64,000 nucleotides of DNA from Burkholderia sp. Bp9143. Lineage in GTDB: Bacteria; Pseudomonadota; Gammaproteobacteria; Burkholderiales; Burkholderiaceae. The notes beneath the pieces are model-generated. The model saw nothing but the letters and a program-made list of their open reading frames with translations, was not told the origin of the DNA and did not search any database. The stretch is from NCBI RefSeq assembly GCF_003853645.1, contig NZ_QTPO01000016.1, forward strand, positions 62,001 to 126,000, given 5' to 3'. A program made the position numbers and the translations under genes. Shown one piece after another: positions 51,388-60,371 of this stretch (positions within the stretch are counted from its first letter, which is position 1; every line of letters starts with the position of its first letter).

Positions 51388-52383
51388 TCAGCGTCCGAGT
51401 GCTGCCCACGCGTTCGGCGGCGCTCCCGGCCGCGAAGCCGGCGGCCCGGCGCGGCCGTCGTCCGGAACGGCAGGCGCCTGGCCGTCGGGCTTCTCGCCGA
51501 GGCTGAGCGTCGCCTCGATCCAGTCGGCGGCGGAGGCGATCACCGGGTTGTCGGTGGCCACCAGTGGCGACGCGCCGCCCAACGCATCCGCGACGTCCGC
51601 CAGCCACGCGATCACGGTCATCCCGGCCTTGCCGCGCCGGACATGGGCGGCAGGCTGGCTTGGCGGCTGCCGCGAGAGCCGGCCGATGCCGGCGACCACG
51701 CCCCAGATGTCGCGCGCGGCGAAGCCTTGACGCAGGTCGGCCTGGCCGAGGATCGCGAACGCGTCCCTGAGCATGCCGACGATCTCGCCGGCCATGAACG
51801 CGGTCACGCCGGTACAGGCGGCGCCGAGGTTCTCCGCGAGCGCGCGCGCGGCGTCGCGGACCCGCGCCTGCTGCCCGAGCGCCCCGCTCGGGTCGGCGCC
51901 CGGCGTCTCGTCGAGCTTGTAGAGCGCCTCGCACAGCACGAGCATGCACTCCTCGAACGGGGCGTTGCGCTCGGCATCCGCCGCCGCCGGGCCGTACGCG
52001 GTGCCGAACAACCGCGAATAGAACGCCGCGCGCTCGCCGGCCGCCAGCTTCTCGGCGCGGTGGCGCCACCAGTTGGCGACCAGCGGCGCCGAGCCGCCGA
52101 GATCGACGCCGACGGCGCCGCTCGCGGACAGGCCGGCGAGCGCCTCGACCGCGGGGATCACGCCCGCGGGCTCGAGGTCGGCCGCCAGATAGAGCGACGC
52201 GAGCGCCCGCAGTTGCGCCTTGTCGACGCGCGCGGCAACGGGATCGGGGATCGCGATGTCGCCGAGTTCGTCGAGCGCGAAGGCCAGGCCGTGCGCGGTC
52301 GCGCGCTCGACCAGCCGCTCCCCCGACCGGATCGCGGCCGCGAGCCCGGCATCCGCCGGCGGGGCGATGAGCATGCGCGCCAT
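51388..52383 (-). CDS. Helical protein related to the product of 56217-58028
   Basis: The protein has 331 residues, mostly helical and Ala-rich, with no signal or membrane segment and no known domain. Residues 102-270 match residues 318-490 of the 603-residue protein of the same operon: NWWRHRAEKLAAGERAAFY, VRDAARALAENL, GFAARDIWGVVAGIGRLS and TVIAWLADVADAL each have a counterpart. The C-terminus is Pro/Gly-rich. It follows the preceding gene by three bases (TGA-ATC-ATG). Confidence 0.75.
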   Translation of the reverse strand: MARMLIAPPADAGLAAAIRSGERLVERATAHGLAFALDELGDIAIPDPVAARVDKAQLRALASLYLAADLEPAGVIPAVEALAGLSASGAVGVDLGGSAPLVANWWRHRAEKLAAGERAAFYSRLFGTAYGPAAADAERNAPFEECMLVLCEALYKLDETPGADPSGALGQQARVRDAARALAENLGAACTGVTAFMAGEIVGMLRDAFAILGQADLRQGFAARDIWGVVAGIGRLSRQPPSQPAAHVRRGKAGMTVIAWLADVADALGGASPLVATDNPVIASAADWIEATLSLGEKPDGQAPAVPDDGRAGPPASRPGAPPNAWAALGR

Positions 52384-52386
52384 GAT

Positions 52387-53694
52387 TCAGTGCTGCCCGG
52401 CGGGCAAGCCGGCGGCGGGGGCCGGCTTGTTGGGGTTGTACGGCGTCGAGTTGCCCTGGATCACCGACATCATCTCGGGCGTCGCCATCTTGTCGAGCGG
52501 CAGGTAGTCGCTCTTGAAGTTGACGCGGACTTCGCCCGACAGCTTCGCTTTCACCTCGGCCTTCGATTCGCTGGTGTCGTCGAGCGCCGACCCGACGGTG
52601 GCCACGTGCTCCTGCTGCCCCTCGAAGGCGGCGTCGGCGGAATACGGCGTGTACCAGCTGCCGTAATGGGCATTGAGCGATTCCTTGTACTTCTGGCTCT
52701 CGCGGTCGTGCATCGACGCGGTATAGGTGCGTTTCGCGGTATCGCTGGCGCGCATGTCGAACACCACCTTGGCGTTGATCGACCCGTCGGTGACGACGAT
52801 GCGATTGATGCCGAGCATGACCATCGACGACAGCAACTGCTGGCGCTGCTTCGCCATCTGCAGGCGCGCCGCGGTGACGAGGCGCAGCTCGGACTTGTCG
52901 TCGGACAGGTCGGTCACCGGCGGATCGAGGTTGTAGTTCCGGCTGATCTCGGCAAGCCGCTGCTGCGCGTTGTCGCCCTGCGCCACCAGCCGCGTCGGCG
53001 CCGCGGCGGCCGCCGCGCCGGCGCTGTCCGCGTCGAACGCATCGGCGCCGTCCTGCGCCTGCACCGACAGCACGTCAGGGAACGAATCGGCGAGATAGTC
53101 GCGGCCGGCCCCCTCGCTGATGTTGTCGCTCATGAACTGCGCGGTGGTCTTGGCGACATTCGCGATCAGCTCGCCATACGCGCGCATCTGCTCGATCGAG
53201 CTTTCGACGATCGCCTGGAACACGTTCTTGATCAGGCCTCCTACGAATTTGGGGAAATCGACCTTCTGCACCATCTGGCCGAACTGTTCGACGCCCTGCT
53301 TCACCGCGCCGGCCTGGAAGTCCTTGCCGGCGAAGCCGGGATCCTGCGCGAGCTGGCGCTTGGTCGCGGTGACGGGATCGTCGGCCAGCGTCGCGGCGGC
53401 CGGCGCCGGCGCCTGACGCGGCTGCGCGATCGGGCTTGCGAGGCCGGTGTGCGGCAGTTCGCCGTTCGCCTCGCGCGCGGCGATCTCGGCATGCACACCG
53501 TTCGGATCGGCCAGGTAGGCGAGCACCCGCACCGTGTCGGCGGCGATGCGGCGGCGCTCGTCGTCGGGCAGGTCGAGGAACGACGGAATCGCGGTCAGCA
53601 GGCGGCGCACCTCGGGCCGCGTCGCGTCGAACGCGGCGGCGCTCGTGGGCGGCCGCACCGGGTGAAGCGCGTCGGGGGGAGCGGGCAGGCGCAT
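52387..53694 (-). CDS. Four-member paralogous family, member 3
   Basis: The protein has 435 residues and no recognised family. The N-terminal segment PEVRRLLTAIPSFLDLPDDE (27-46) is followed by block A (147-206: FPKFVGGLIKNVFQAI; SSIEQMRAYGELIANVAK), block B (279-315: MAKQRQQLLSSMVMLGINRI) and block C (384-405: VRVNFKSDYLPLDKMATPEM). It is closest to member 2, encoded just upstream, and separated from it by TGA-GCC-ATG. No signal peptide; Pro/Ala linkers join the blocks. Confidence 0.8.
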   Translation of the reverse strand: MRLPAPPDALHPVRPPTSAAAFDATRPEVRRLLTAIPSFLDLPDDERRRIAADTVRVLAYLADPNGVHAEIAAREANGELPHTGLASPIAQPRQAPAPAAATLADDPVTATKRQLAQDPGFAGKDFQAGAVKQGVEQFGQMVQKVDFPKFVGGLIKNVFQAIVESSIEQMRAYGELIANVAKTTAQFMSDNISEGAGRDYLADSFPDVLSVQAQDGADAFDADSAGAAAAAAPTRLVAQGDNAQQRLAEISRNYNLDPPVTDLSDDKSELRLVTAARLQMAKQRQQLLSSMVMLGINRIVVTDGSINAKVVFDMRASDTAKRTYTASMHDRESQKYKESLNAHYGSWYTPYSADAAFEGQQEHVATVGSALDDTSESKAEVKAKLSGEVRVNFKSDYLPLDKMATPEMMSVIQGNSTPYNPNKPAPAAGLPAGQH

Positions 53695-53697
53695 GGC

Positions 53698-55080
53698 TCA
53701 GTTTCCCTTGGCCGGCGCGGCGGCCGGCGCGGAAGCCGGAGCCGCGCCCGAAGCCGCGGCGGGTGCGGCCGCGGCGGGCGGCGTTTTCGGACTGGGCAGC
53801 ACGTTGGGATCGGCCGGCGTCGCGTTGCCGGTAATGGTGGCGATCATCTGCGGCGTCGCCATCTTGTCGAGCGGCAGGTAGTCGCTCTTGAAATTGACGT
53901 CGACCGCGCCGGACAGCTGGATCTTGGTCTGCATCGACGCGTTGCTGGTTTCCGACGCGGCGGTCGACGCGGTGATGATCGGCTTGTTCTCGTATTCGTA
54001 GTCGCCCTTTGCGTAGTAGTCCGCACTGTATTGACGGCCGTTGTCCTTGTCGTTGCTGGAGTCGTACTTGCCGCCGCGATCGTAGGTGCCCTTGCCGGCA
54101 TGGGTCGTCTGCACGTTGCCGTCCTTGTCGCGGGCGAGGTCGACCGCGGTGGCGCTGCGCTGCTTGGAAAGCGTGTCCTGCGCGCGCACGTCGTAGATGA
54201 TCTTCGCGGAGATCTTGCCGTCGGTGACGACGATGCGGTTGATGCCCATCAGCACGATCGAGGCCAGCATCTGCTGGCGCTGCTTGGCGAGCTGCATCTT
54301 GAAGCGGTTGACGATGGCCAGCTCGGAGGCTTCGTCCGACAGGTCGAAGGTATCGCCGTCGCCCATCTGCAGGCGGGCGCGCACGGTCTTCGACGCTTCG
54401 TCGGGGTCGACCCCGTCGCGCACCTGCACGCGCGGGCTCGGCGTATCGCCGCTGTCGTCCATGCCGATCTCGAACAGGTCGGGAAACTGGTCGACCATAT
54501 GATCGCGCGCCTGGTTCTCCGTCACATTTTCGTCGGCGAACTGGCCGAGCGATTTCGCCACCTGCGCGATCATTTCCTGATACGCCTTCATCTGCTCGAT
54601 CGAGCTGTGGGTGATCGACTGGAACACGCCGCTGATCAGGCTGGCGACGAAGGTCGGAAACTTGACCTGGTTCAGCAGCTCGCCCGCGACCGCGGCGCCC
54701 TCGTGCGCGGCCGACGCGGTGAACGTGGACTTGCCGATGCTGTCGACGGCCTGGTTGTGCGTGTTGAAATCCGCCTCGTGCGCCGAATGATCGGTGTCGT
54801 CCAGCGCGCGCGCCGGCGCGGTGCCCACACCGCCCGGAATCTCGTGGCCGGCGAACCCCTCGGGCCGCGCGAGGTAATCGGCGATCAATGCGGTGTTGCG
54901 CGCGATGTCGCGGCGATCGGCGTCGGGCATCGCGTTGAACGCCTGCGACCGGGTCAGCATCTGCGCGACGCCGTGGCGCACTTCGTCGGCCGGCACCGGC
55001 GGCGTGTGACGCGGGGCGGCCGCGGTGGCGCGCGGCGGCGGCGGCGCGATCGGCGTGGAACGGGCAGCTTGCGGAAACAT
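53698..55080 (-). CDS. Four-member paralogous family, member 2
   Basis: The protein has 460 residues and no recognised family. N-terminal segment EVRHGVAQMLTRSQAF (33-48), block A (140-204: FPTFVASLISGVFQSI, SSIEQMKAYQEMIAQVAK), block B (263-300: LAKQRQQMLASIVLMGINRI) and block C (388-412: VDVNFKSDYLPLDKMATPQM) are all present. The stretch 310-380 between B and C is rich in Asp, Gly and Tyr. The C-terminal 45 residues are nearly all Ala, Pro and Ser. No signal peptide. Confidence 0.8.
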   Translation of the reverse strand: MFPQAARSTPIAPPPPRATAAAPRHTPPVPADEVRHGVAQMLTRSQAFNAMPDADRRDIARNTALIADYLARPEGFAGHEIPGGVGTAPARALDDTDHSAHEADFNTHNQAVDSIGKSTFTASAAHEGAAVAGELLNQVKFPTFVASLISGVFQSITHSSIEQMKAYQEMIAQVAKSLGQFADENVTENQARDHMVDQFPDLFEIGMDDSGDTPSPRVQVRDGVDPDEASKTVRARLQMGDGDTFDLSDEASELAIVNRFKMQLAKQRQQMLASIVLMGINRIVVTDGKISAKIIYDVRAQDTLSKQRSATAVDLARDKDGNVQTTHAGKGTYDRGGKYDSSNDKDNGRQYSADYYAKGDYEYENKPIITASTAASETSNASMQTKIQLSGAVDVNFKSDYLPLDKMATPQMIATITGNATPADPNVLPSPKTPPAAAAPAAASGAAPASAPAAAPAKGN

Positions 55081-55113
55081 GGCGACCTCGCGGGAAACGC
55101 GTGACGAAGCGAT

Positions 55114-56166
55114 TCAGTTGGCCTGGGCAGGCGCGTCCACCGGCAGTTCGAACTCGATGGGGCGCAGGTAGAGACTCACCCGTGCCGGGCAGGCCGCGTC
55201 CGTGCGCAGGCTGATGATCGAGAAACGGCCCGGCCAATGCGCGTCCTCCGGCGTGAACGCGCCCATCCATCGCTCGAGCGCCTGCAGCCCGCGCGGACGC
55301 TCGGCGAGCCCCATCGTCAGCAGGCTGAGGAACGCCGGCGGCACGTCGGGGATCGCCGACAGCAGCACGTAGAGCTCGACATCCGGCCCGTCCGGCCCGA
55401 GCCCGAAGGCGAGCAGCGCACCATGCGGCGGCAGGTCGAACCGCCCGCCGAGCACCAGCCCCAGGAGCTGCATGATGCCGGGCAGGCGATGGCCGATGCC
55501 GAGCGCATCCATGACCGGCTGCAGATCGGCGAGCCGCAGCGCCTGGGTGCACGCGAACGTGAGCCGCTGGCCGCCGAGATCGCGCTGGGCCGCCATCGTG
55601 GTGAACAGCGGCTTGAGCCCGGGCACCATCCGCAGCGCGGCCTGGACGACGCCGGCCAGGTCGCGTGGCAGGTTCTCGATCGTGCCGGCGTCGCCGGGCA
55701 GCTCGTAGTACACCTTGGACGCGTAGAGGCCGTCGCGGTCGTAGCTGGAGCCGAAGAACGCACCGTAGTCGAGGTTGCCGCCGGGCCGCGCGAAGCCCCG
55801 GAACGGTTCGCTCGCCTGGTCGAACCAGTGCAGCGCCTCGCGGCCGATGAAGTCGCGGATCAGCTTGCGCATTTCGCGGGTCGACTCGTCGCGCCGGTCG
55901 ATCGCGGACGCCTCCGGCGGCAACGGCTCGATCGTGAAGCGCAGCTTGCCCGGCTGGCTTTCCGAGAAGCTGGGCTCGAACGGCACCGCCATCGGCATCA
56001 GCGCGTTGTCGCGGAACCGCAGATCGTCGGCGCCGTCGCCGAACGTGCGCAGGAACAGGTCGCGCGACGGCGCGAAGGGATCGGCGGTGCCGAGGCTTCG
56101 CGCGGCGCTTTTCAGGCGGCGTTCGACCCGGGCGACGACCGGCTCGCGGAATGAGGTCAGGGGCAT
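55114..56166 (-). CDS. Possible PT-barrel (DMATS-like) prenyltransferase-fold protein
   Basis: The protein has 350 residues. Its strands recur as pairs: PGKLRFTIEPLPPE, GLYASKVYYELPG, GQRLTFACTQALRL, GALLAFGLGP...VELYVLLSAI and GRFSIISLRT...RVSLYLRPIEFE. The order (an R-F-x-x-EP strand, then K-V-Y, then x-x-L-Y strands, and a final S-I-x-x...x-L-Y-x-R-P) recalls DMATS/ABBA aromatic prenyltransferases. Only some of the usual basic and Tyr diphosphate-shield residues are visible, so activity is doubtful. I saw no signal or membrane segment. The family call is tentative. Confidence 0.35.
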   Translation of the reverse strand: MPLTSFREPVVARVERRLKSAARSLGTADPFAPSRDLFLRTFGDGADDLRFRDNALMPMAVPFEPSFSESQPGKLRFTIEPLPPEASAIDRRDESTREMRKLIRDFIGREALHWFDQASEPFRGFARPGGNLDYGAFFGSSYDRDGLYASKVYYELPGDAGTIENLPRDLAGVVQAALRMVPGLKPLFTTMAAQRDLGGQRLTFACTQALRLADLQPVMDALGIGHRLPGIMQLLGLVLGGRFDLPPHGALLAFGLGPDGPDVELYVLLSAIPDVPPAFLSLLTMGLAERPRGLQALERWMGAFTPEDAHWPGRFSIISLRTDAACPARVSLYLRPIEFELPVDAPAQAN

Positions 56167-56216
56167 GGCTCGGCTCCGGCAGGGTTCGGGAATGGCGCAG
56201 CGCACGCAACGCCGCT

Positions 56217-58028
56217 TCAGTGCGGGCGGTTCGAGTAGAAGCTCGCGCCGTTGTGCGTGCCGACACCGTAGCCCGCCTTCACCGGCACGCCCGCGCCGAG
56301 CCCGATGCCGGCACCGATGTCGCCGACGCCGTCCAGCATCTCGCGCGCCATCGCCGGGATCGGCACCGGCTTCGACGTCATCTGCGGCGCCTCGCGCGGC
56401 TGCGAGAATTGCTCGATCTGCGTATCGGTGGTCGCGGTATCGGCCAGCCACAGCTCGCACGCGTTGACCAGGTCGTAGTCGGTGGGGTCGACAGTCGACT
56501 TGTGGTTCGACGAGACGTCGGGATTGGCGATCTGGTCGATGCTGAGCAGCGGGCCGGTCGCCTTGTTGACGCGATCGACGTTGTTGGCGAGCCACGCGGT
56601 GATGATCGTGCCGCAGGTCGCCAGCGTGCGATAGCGCGAGCTGGTGCGCGCGCCGCCCAGATCGTAGGTCGCGACCTGGTCGATCACCTGCCACATGTCC
56701 TTGGCGCCGTAGCAGCCGCGGATCTCGGGATCCTGCAGCAGATCGATCATGAACTTGACCTGCGACTGGATCTCGCGCGCGGCGTAATGCGCCATGCCGT
56801 AGCCATGCAGCGACAGGTTGCCGGCGAGATCGCGGGCGGCCTTGCGCACCTGCTGGTGGTTGATCGGATTCGGCACGCTCGCGCGCAGCAGCGAGTCGAC
56901 TTCGGTCTGGCGCACGAACGACGACACCGACGACACGAAGCGGATCCACAGATCGTTGAACTCGCGGTTGCCCGCGGTGTTCGGATCGCCGCCCGGCACG
57001 CCGAGCGTGATGGCCGCGAAGTTCTTGCGCTCCTGCTCGGAGATGCGGTTCGGCGTTTCGCGCCAGTAGCGATAGAGCAGCTTGCCGGCATTGCCCGGGC
57101 CGATCGGCAGCGTGCCGTGCTGGAACTGCTCGACGATGCGGTCGACCACCTGGAACACCTTGAGCTCGTCGAACATCGCGGCGACGATCATCGGGCCCAT
57201 CACGCGCACGTTGTCGGCGACGATGTTCGCATCCTCCAGATCCTCGAGGTTCGGCAGGTCGATGCCGAGATCGGCGATCGCGTCCTCGCCGCCGATGTTC
57301 TGGACGGTGTTCAGCTCCTCGTTGATGCGGCGGCGCAACTGCGGCTCGTCGGCCTGGATCTTGCGGGCCTGCAGGCCGCGCATCACGCGCGCGAATTCGG
57401 TGGTGACCACGCCCGGCTGCTCGCCACCGCGGCCGTCGGGATCGCCCTCGATGCACAGCAGCGCCAGCGTCCGCTGCGCGAGCGCGCCGTACGAATTGGC
57501 TTCACCCACCGCTGCGAAGAACTGGCGGGTAAAGGCGTTCATCAGCACGTTGTCGTCGTCCGGCACGGTCTTGCCGCCGTCGACCTTCACGGGCGGTGGT
57601 GTGGCCCCGTCCACCGCGAGGATGCCCAGCACCAGCGCGACGAGCGTGATCGACGCGGCCTCGGGGTCCGCGCCGTTCGCGCCATTGACGCCATTGACGG
57701 CATTGACGCCACCCGCGTCGCCCGTGCCGAACACCAGCTGGCCGTTGCTTTCGGAGAGCAACGGCGGGTTGACCAGCGACTTGCTGGCAAGCAGTTCCCG
57801 GGTGGCGACGAACAGCGGATCGCACACCTCCGGCACGCCGCCGGACGGCTGCGTGTCGTAGACGACCGCGAGGATGGCCTTGCACAGCGCGAGCTGCTCC
57901 CGCTCGGCGGCGACCGGCGGTCGCTTCAGCGACTCGAGCCGGTTGACGATATCGACCAGCCCGTCGCGTGCCCGGGTCTCGAGGTCGACGAGGTCGAGGA
58001 AGCGGACTTGATTGTTGACATGAAACAT
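56217..58028 (-). CDS. 603-residue helical protein of the unknown operon
   Basis: No family was recognised. An N-terminal region (1-95) is helical and a Gly/Asn-rich linker (105-122) of VNGVNGANG type follows. One hydrophobic stretch (125-140, ASITLVALVLGILAVDG) may be membrane-associated or buried. Residues 318-490 match the 331-residue protein of the operon. The C-terminus is Gly-rich (570-603). A strong ribosome site (AAGGAGAAG) lies six bases before the ATG, the clearest in this operon, so this protein may be made in large amounts. Confidence 0.75.
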   Translation of the reverse strand: MFHVNNQVRFLDLVDLETRARDGLVDIVNRLESLKRPPVAAEREQLALCKAILAVVYDTQPSGGVPEVCDPLFVATRELLASKSLVNPPLLSESNGQLVFGTGDAGGVNAVNGVNGANGADPEAASITLVALVLGILAVDGATPPPVKVDGGKTVPDDDNVLMNAFTRQFFAAVGEANSYGALAQRTLALLCIEGDPDGRGGEQPGVVTTEFARVMRGLQARKIQADEPQLRRRINEELNTVQNIGGEDAIADLGIDLPNLEDLEDANIVADNVRVMGPMIVAAMFDELKVFQVVDRIVEQFQHGTLPIGPGNAGKLLYRYWRETPNRISEQERKNFAAITLGVPGGDPNTAGNREFNDLWIRFVSSVSSFVRQTEVDSLLRASVPNPINHQQVRKAARDLAGNLSLHGYGMAHYAAREIQSQVKFMIDLLQDPEIRGCYGAKDMWQVIDQVATYDLGGARTSSRYRTLATCGTIITAWLANNVDRVNKATGPLLSIDQIANPDVSSNHKSTVDPTDYDLVNACELWLADTATTDTQIEQFSQPREAPQMTSKPVPIPAMAREMLDGVGDIGAGIGLGAGVPVKAGYGVGTHNGASFYSNRPH

Positions 58029-58086
58029 TTAACTTCTCCTTGAAATCCGGTCGGTTCGGGGGAGTGAGCGGGATCCCGTGTGCAAG

Positions 58087-59559
58087 TCAGCCGTCGTCGG
58101 CACGGCCGTCCTTGCCCGTGCAACCGTCGTCGCCCGCCGCTTCATACGCGTCGATGCGGCCGGACAGCGCCCGCAGTGCCGCCGCCGCGTCGAGAATGCC
58201 GGTGCCGCAGCCGTCGGTCGCGCCGGGCGCGAACGGGCGCGCGGTGGCAACGACCAGATCGCGTACCGTCGCGCCATCGAGCGGATAGGCGCGACGCTGC
58301 GCGTACGCGACGAGCAGCGCCGCGGCGCCCGCGACGAACGGCGCGGCGAAGCTGGTGCCGGTCGCCAGCTGGTAAGCCTCGATCGCGCTCGTCAGCACCC
58401 GTTCGCCCGGCGCGCACAGCGCGACGTGCGCGCCGCGCGTCGAGAACGGAGTCGGCCGGCCGTCGTCGCCCACGGCGCCGACCGCGATCACTTGCGGGTA
58501 GGCGGCGGGCCAGTAGCGGGTCACGCGGCCGTCGTTGCCGCTCGCGGCAACGAGGATGCAGCCGCGCGCGGCGGCATACGCGATCGTGTCGGCATGCGGT
58601 TTCGGGCGGTTGGCGGCGATCGTCGCATCGTCGGTGCCGAAGCTCATGTTGATCACCTTGGCACCGAGGTCGACCGCCAGCTTGAGCGCGCGATCGAGGT
58701 CGGCGATCGCGCCGAGCCCGATCGCGTGCGCCTTGCCCGGCAGCCGGGCGGCCGCCAGCGCGCGCATCGGCAGGATCCGGCAGTCGCCGCCGAGCCCGCG
58801 CGGCATCGCCACGCCTTCGGCGGCGATGATGCCCGCGCAGCCCATGCCGTGACCGACGAAACGGTCCTCGGGAAAATCGCCGCGATGACCGTGACCGCTC
58901 AGCAGTTGCACGCCGGGCGACAAGTCGCCGGGCTCCAGCCGCACCGTATCGGCGCCCGCGCGGAATGCATGGGCGAACTCGGGATGCTGGCGGGCGATGC
59001 CGCTGTCGATGAGACCGACCGTGACGCCGCTGTCGCCCGGCTCGATCGCGTGCGCGTCGGCCATGCGCACCAGCGCGCGCGCATCCTGCGCAAACCGCGC
59101 GGCCGGCGGCACGGGCGCGAGGCGGCCGGGCGCGTCCATCGGGACCATCGCCACGTAGTTGGGCGTCACGCTTTCCACGGTCGCGAGCTGGGCGAGCGAG
59201 TCGCACAGCGCGCCGATCGGCGTGCCCGCCGGCACGCGCAGCAGCAGCGTGCGGGCCATGCCCGTCATCTGTTCGATCGCGTCGTATCCGAGGTGCGCGT
59301 GCCCGGGCACCCAGCGCCCGGCCGCCGCGCTGAACGGGCGCACCGCGAGAAAGCGGCCGGCGAACGCGACCAGGATGCGGTCGACCGGGCCGCCGTCGAT
59401 GCATCGCGCGGCGGCCAGCGCGCCACGCGTCACGTCGCGGATCGACGGCACGTGCTCGGGCGCTTCGCCGAGCGCCAGCTTGACGAGCAGGCTGGTTGGC
59501 AGGCTGAACTGACGCTCGCCGGGCGATGCCCAGGGCGTGCCGAGTGCATGGATCGTCAT
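58087..59559 (-). CDS. Subtilisin-family (S8) serine peptidase
   Basis: The 490-residue protein has a prodomain-like first 160 residues and then the catalytic domain. The Asp is in VGLIDSGIARQH, His in DRFVGHGMGCAG, the oxyanion Asn in VAASGNDGR and Ser in GTSFAAPFVAGAAALL. There is no visible signal peptide, unusual for secreted subtilases. ATG 59559 overlaps the stop of the upstream gene (ATGA). It may process other proteins of the operon. Confidence 0.92.
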   Translation of the reverse strand: MTIHALGTPWASPGERQFSLPTSLLVKLALGEAPEHVPSIRDVTRGALAAARCIDGGPVDRILVAFAGRFLAVRPFSAAAGRWVPGHAHLGYDAIEQMTGMARTLLLRVPAGTPIGALCDSLAQLATVESVTPNYVAMVPMDAPGRLAPVPPAARFAQDARALVRMADAHAIEPGDSGVTVGLIDSGIARQHPEFAHAFRAGADTVRLEPGDLSPGVQLLSGHGHRGDFPEDRFVGHGMGCAGIIAAEGVAMPRGLGGDCRILPMRALAAARLPGKAHAIGLGAIADLDRALKLAVDLGAKVINMSFGTDDATIAANRPKPHADTIAYAAARGCILVAASGNDGRVTRYWPAAYPQVIAVGAVGDDGRPTPFSTRGAHVALCAPGERVLTSAIEAYQLATGTSFAAPFVAGAAALLVAYAQRRAYPLDGATVRDLVVATARPFAPGATDGCGTGILDAAAALRALSGRIDAYEAAGDDGCTGKDGRADDG

Positions 59560-60371
59560 GGCCGCGCCTCCTCATGACCGGGAACGGCGGCCAGGGTCAT
59601 GGGCTTGGCCGCCGGCGGCGGCGCGAAGGCGCTCAGGTCGAACGCCACGGCGGCGGCATGCCGGCTCGTCGGCGAGACGGCGAGTTCACCGGCCCACTGG
59701 TCGCGACCGGGCGCGAGCAGCAGTTCGTCGTCCGCCGATTGCAACACGGCGACCGGGCGATTGCCGATCCGCACCAGCGGCGCGTGCGTGCCGTTGACGA
59801 GATTGCGCCCGATCACGCGCAGCAGCGGCGACGCATCGGGCTGTGCATCGGTGGCGGGCGCCACGGGCTCGACCCGCTCGACGCTCGGTGCGGACGCCCG
59901 ATCGAGCGCCCGGCGCAGCCGGTCCACGGACAGATTGGTGACGCGGCCGATCGCATGCACCATGTCGCGCTGCTCGGCCTGCTGAAATTGCCTGACCGTG
60001 CGCACGCCGGCCCATTCCAGCCGCTTGCGGTCTTCGGCCGAGAGCTCGTCGCCCAGCGCGTCGAGCGGCTGGTCCTTGCTGTCCTCGGACAGCGCGATCG
60101 CGTTTTCCTCGATCGCCGGCCGCGTGATGGTCGTGAAGACGAGATGGAAGGTGCTGCTGTCGGTGTCGCCCGGGCCGGCGGGACGAATCCAGACCTCGCT
60201 TTCGACGAATTCGACATGGGCGCGCAGATCGAGGTTGACGTCCTTGATCGCGAAGGTCAGCGGCAGGTTGAGGTTGCGCGCCTTGATCGCCATCGCCGCC
60301 TGCGCGTTGTCGAGCTGGCTCTGCACGGCCTGGATGAAATCCTCGAGGCGCAGGCTGGCGTTGCTGTTCAT
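59556..60371 (-). CDS. Trypco2-like / helix-hairpin / IPT-like protein
   Basis: The protein has 271 residues. Residues 5-95 (LRLEDFIQAVQSQLDNAQAA...LTFAIKDVNLDLRAHVEF) resemble the trypsin-co-occurring domain Trypco2, known from peptidase-linked conflict-system genes. Residues 110-165 (ALGDELSAEDRKRLEWAGVRT) look like a helix-hairpin-helix module. Residues 185-240 (LLRVIGRNLVNGTHAPLVRI) look like an IPT/TIG-type beta domain. It overlaps both neighbours by four bases and is coupled to the subtilase gene, which suits the Trypco idea. Confidence 0.55.
   Translation of the reverse strand: MNSNASLRLEDFIQAVQSQLDNAQAAMAIKARNLNLPLTFAIKDVNLDLRAHVEFVESEVWIRPAGPGDTDSSTFHLVFTTITRPAIEENAIALSEDSKDQPLDALGDELSAEDRKRLEWAGVRTVRQFQQAEQRDMVHAIGRVTNLSVDRLRRALDRASAPSVERVEPVAPATDAQPDASPLLRVIGRNLVNGTHAPLVRIGNRPVAVLQSADDELLLAPGRDQWAGELAVSPTSRHAAAVAFDLSAFAPPPAAKPMTLAAVPGHEEARP

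Noticed and set aside
52384..53697. Stop-codon read-through fusing members of the paralogous family (TGA-GCC-ATG and TGA-ATC-ATG are in frame)
   Set aside because: Each following gene begins with its own ATG and a complete N-terminal segment; in-frame spacing of three bases is simply tight packing.
51244..55104. A very long open frame on the + strand (about 1286 codons)
   Set aside because: It is antisense to four well-supported genes, Arg/Gly/Leu-rich, and has no domain. It is a product of high GC at codon position 3 on the opposite strand.
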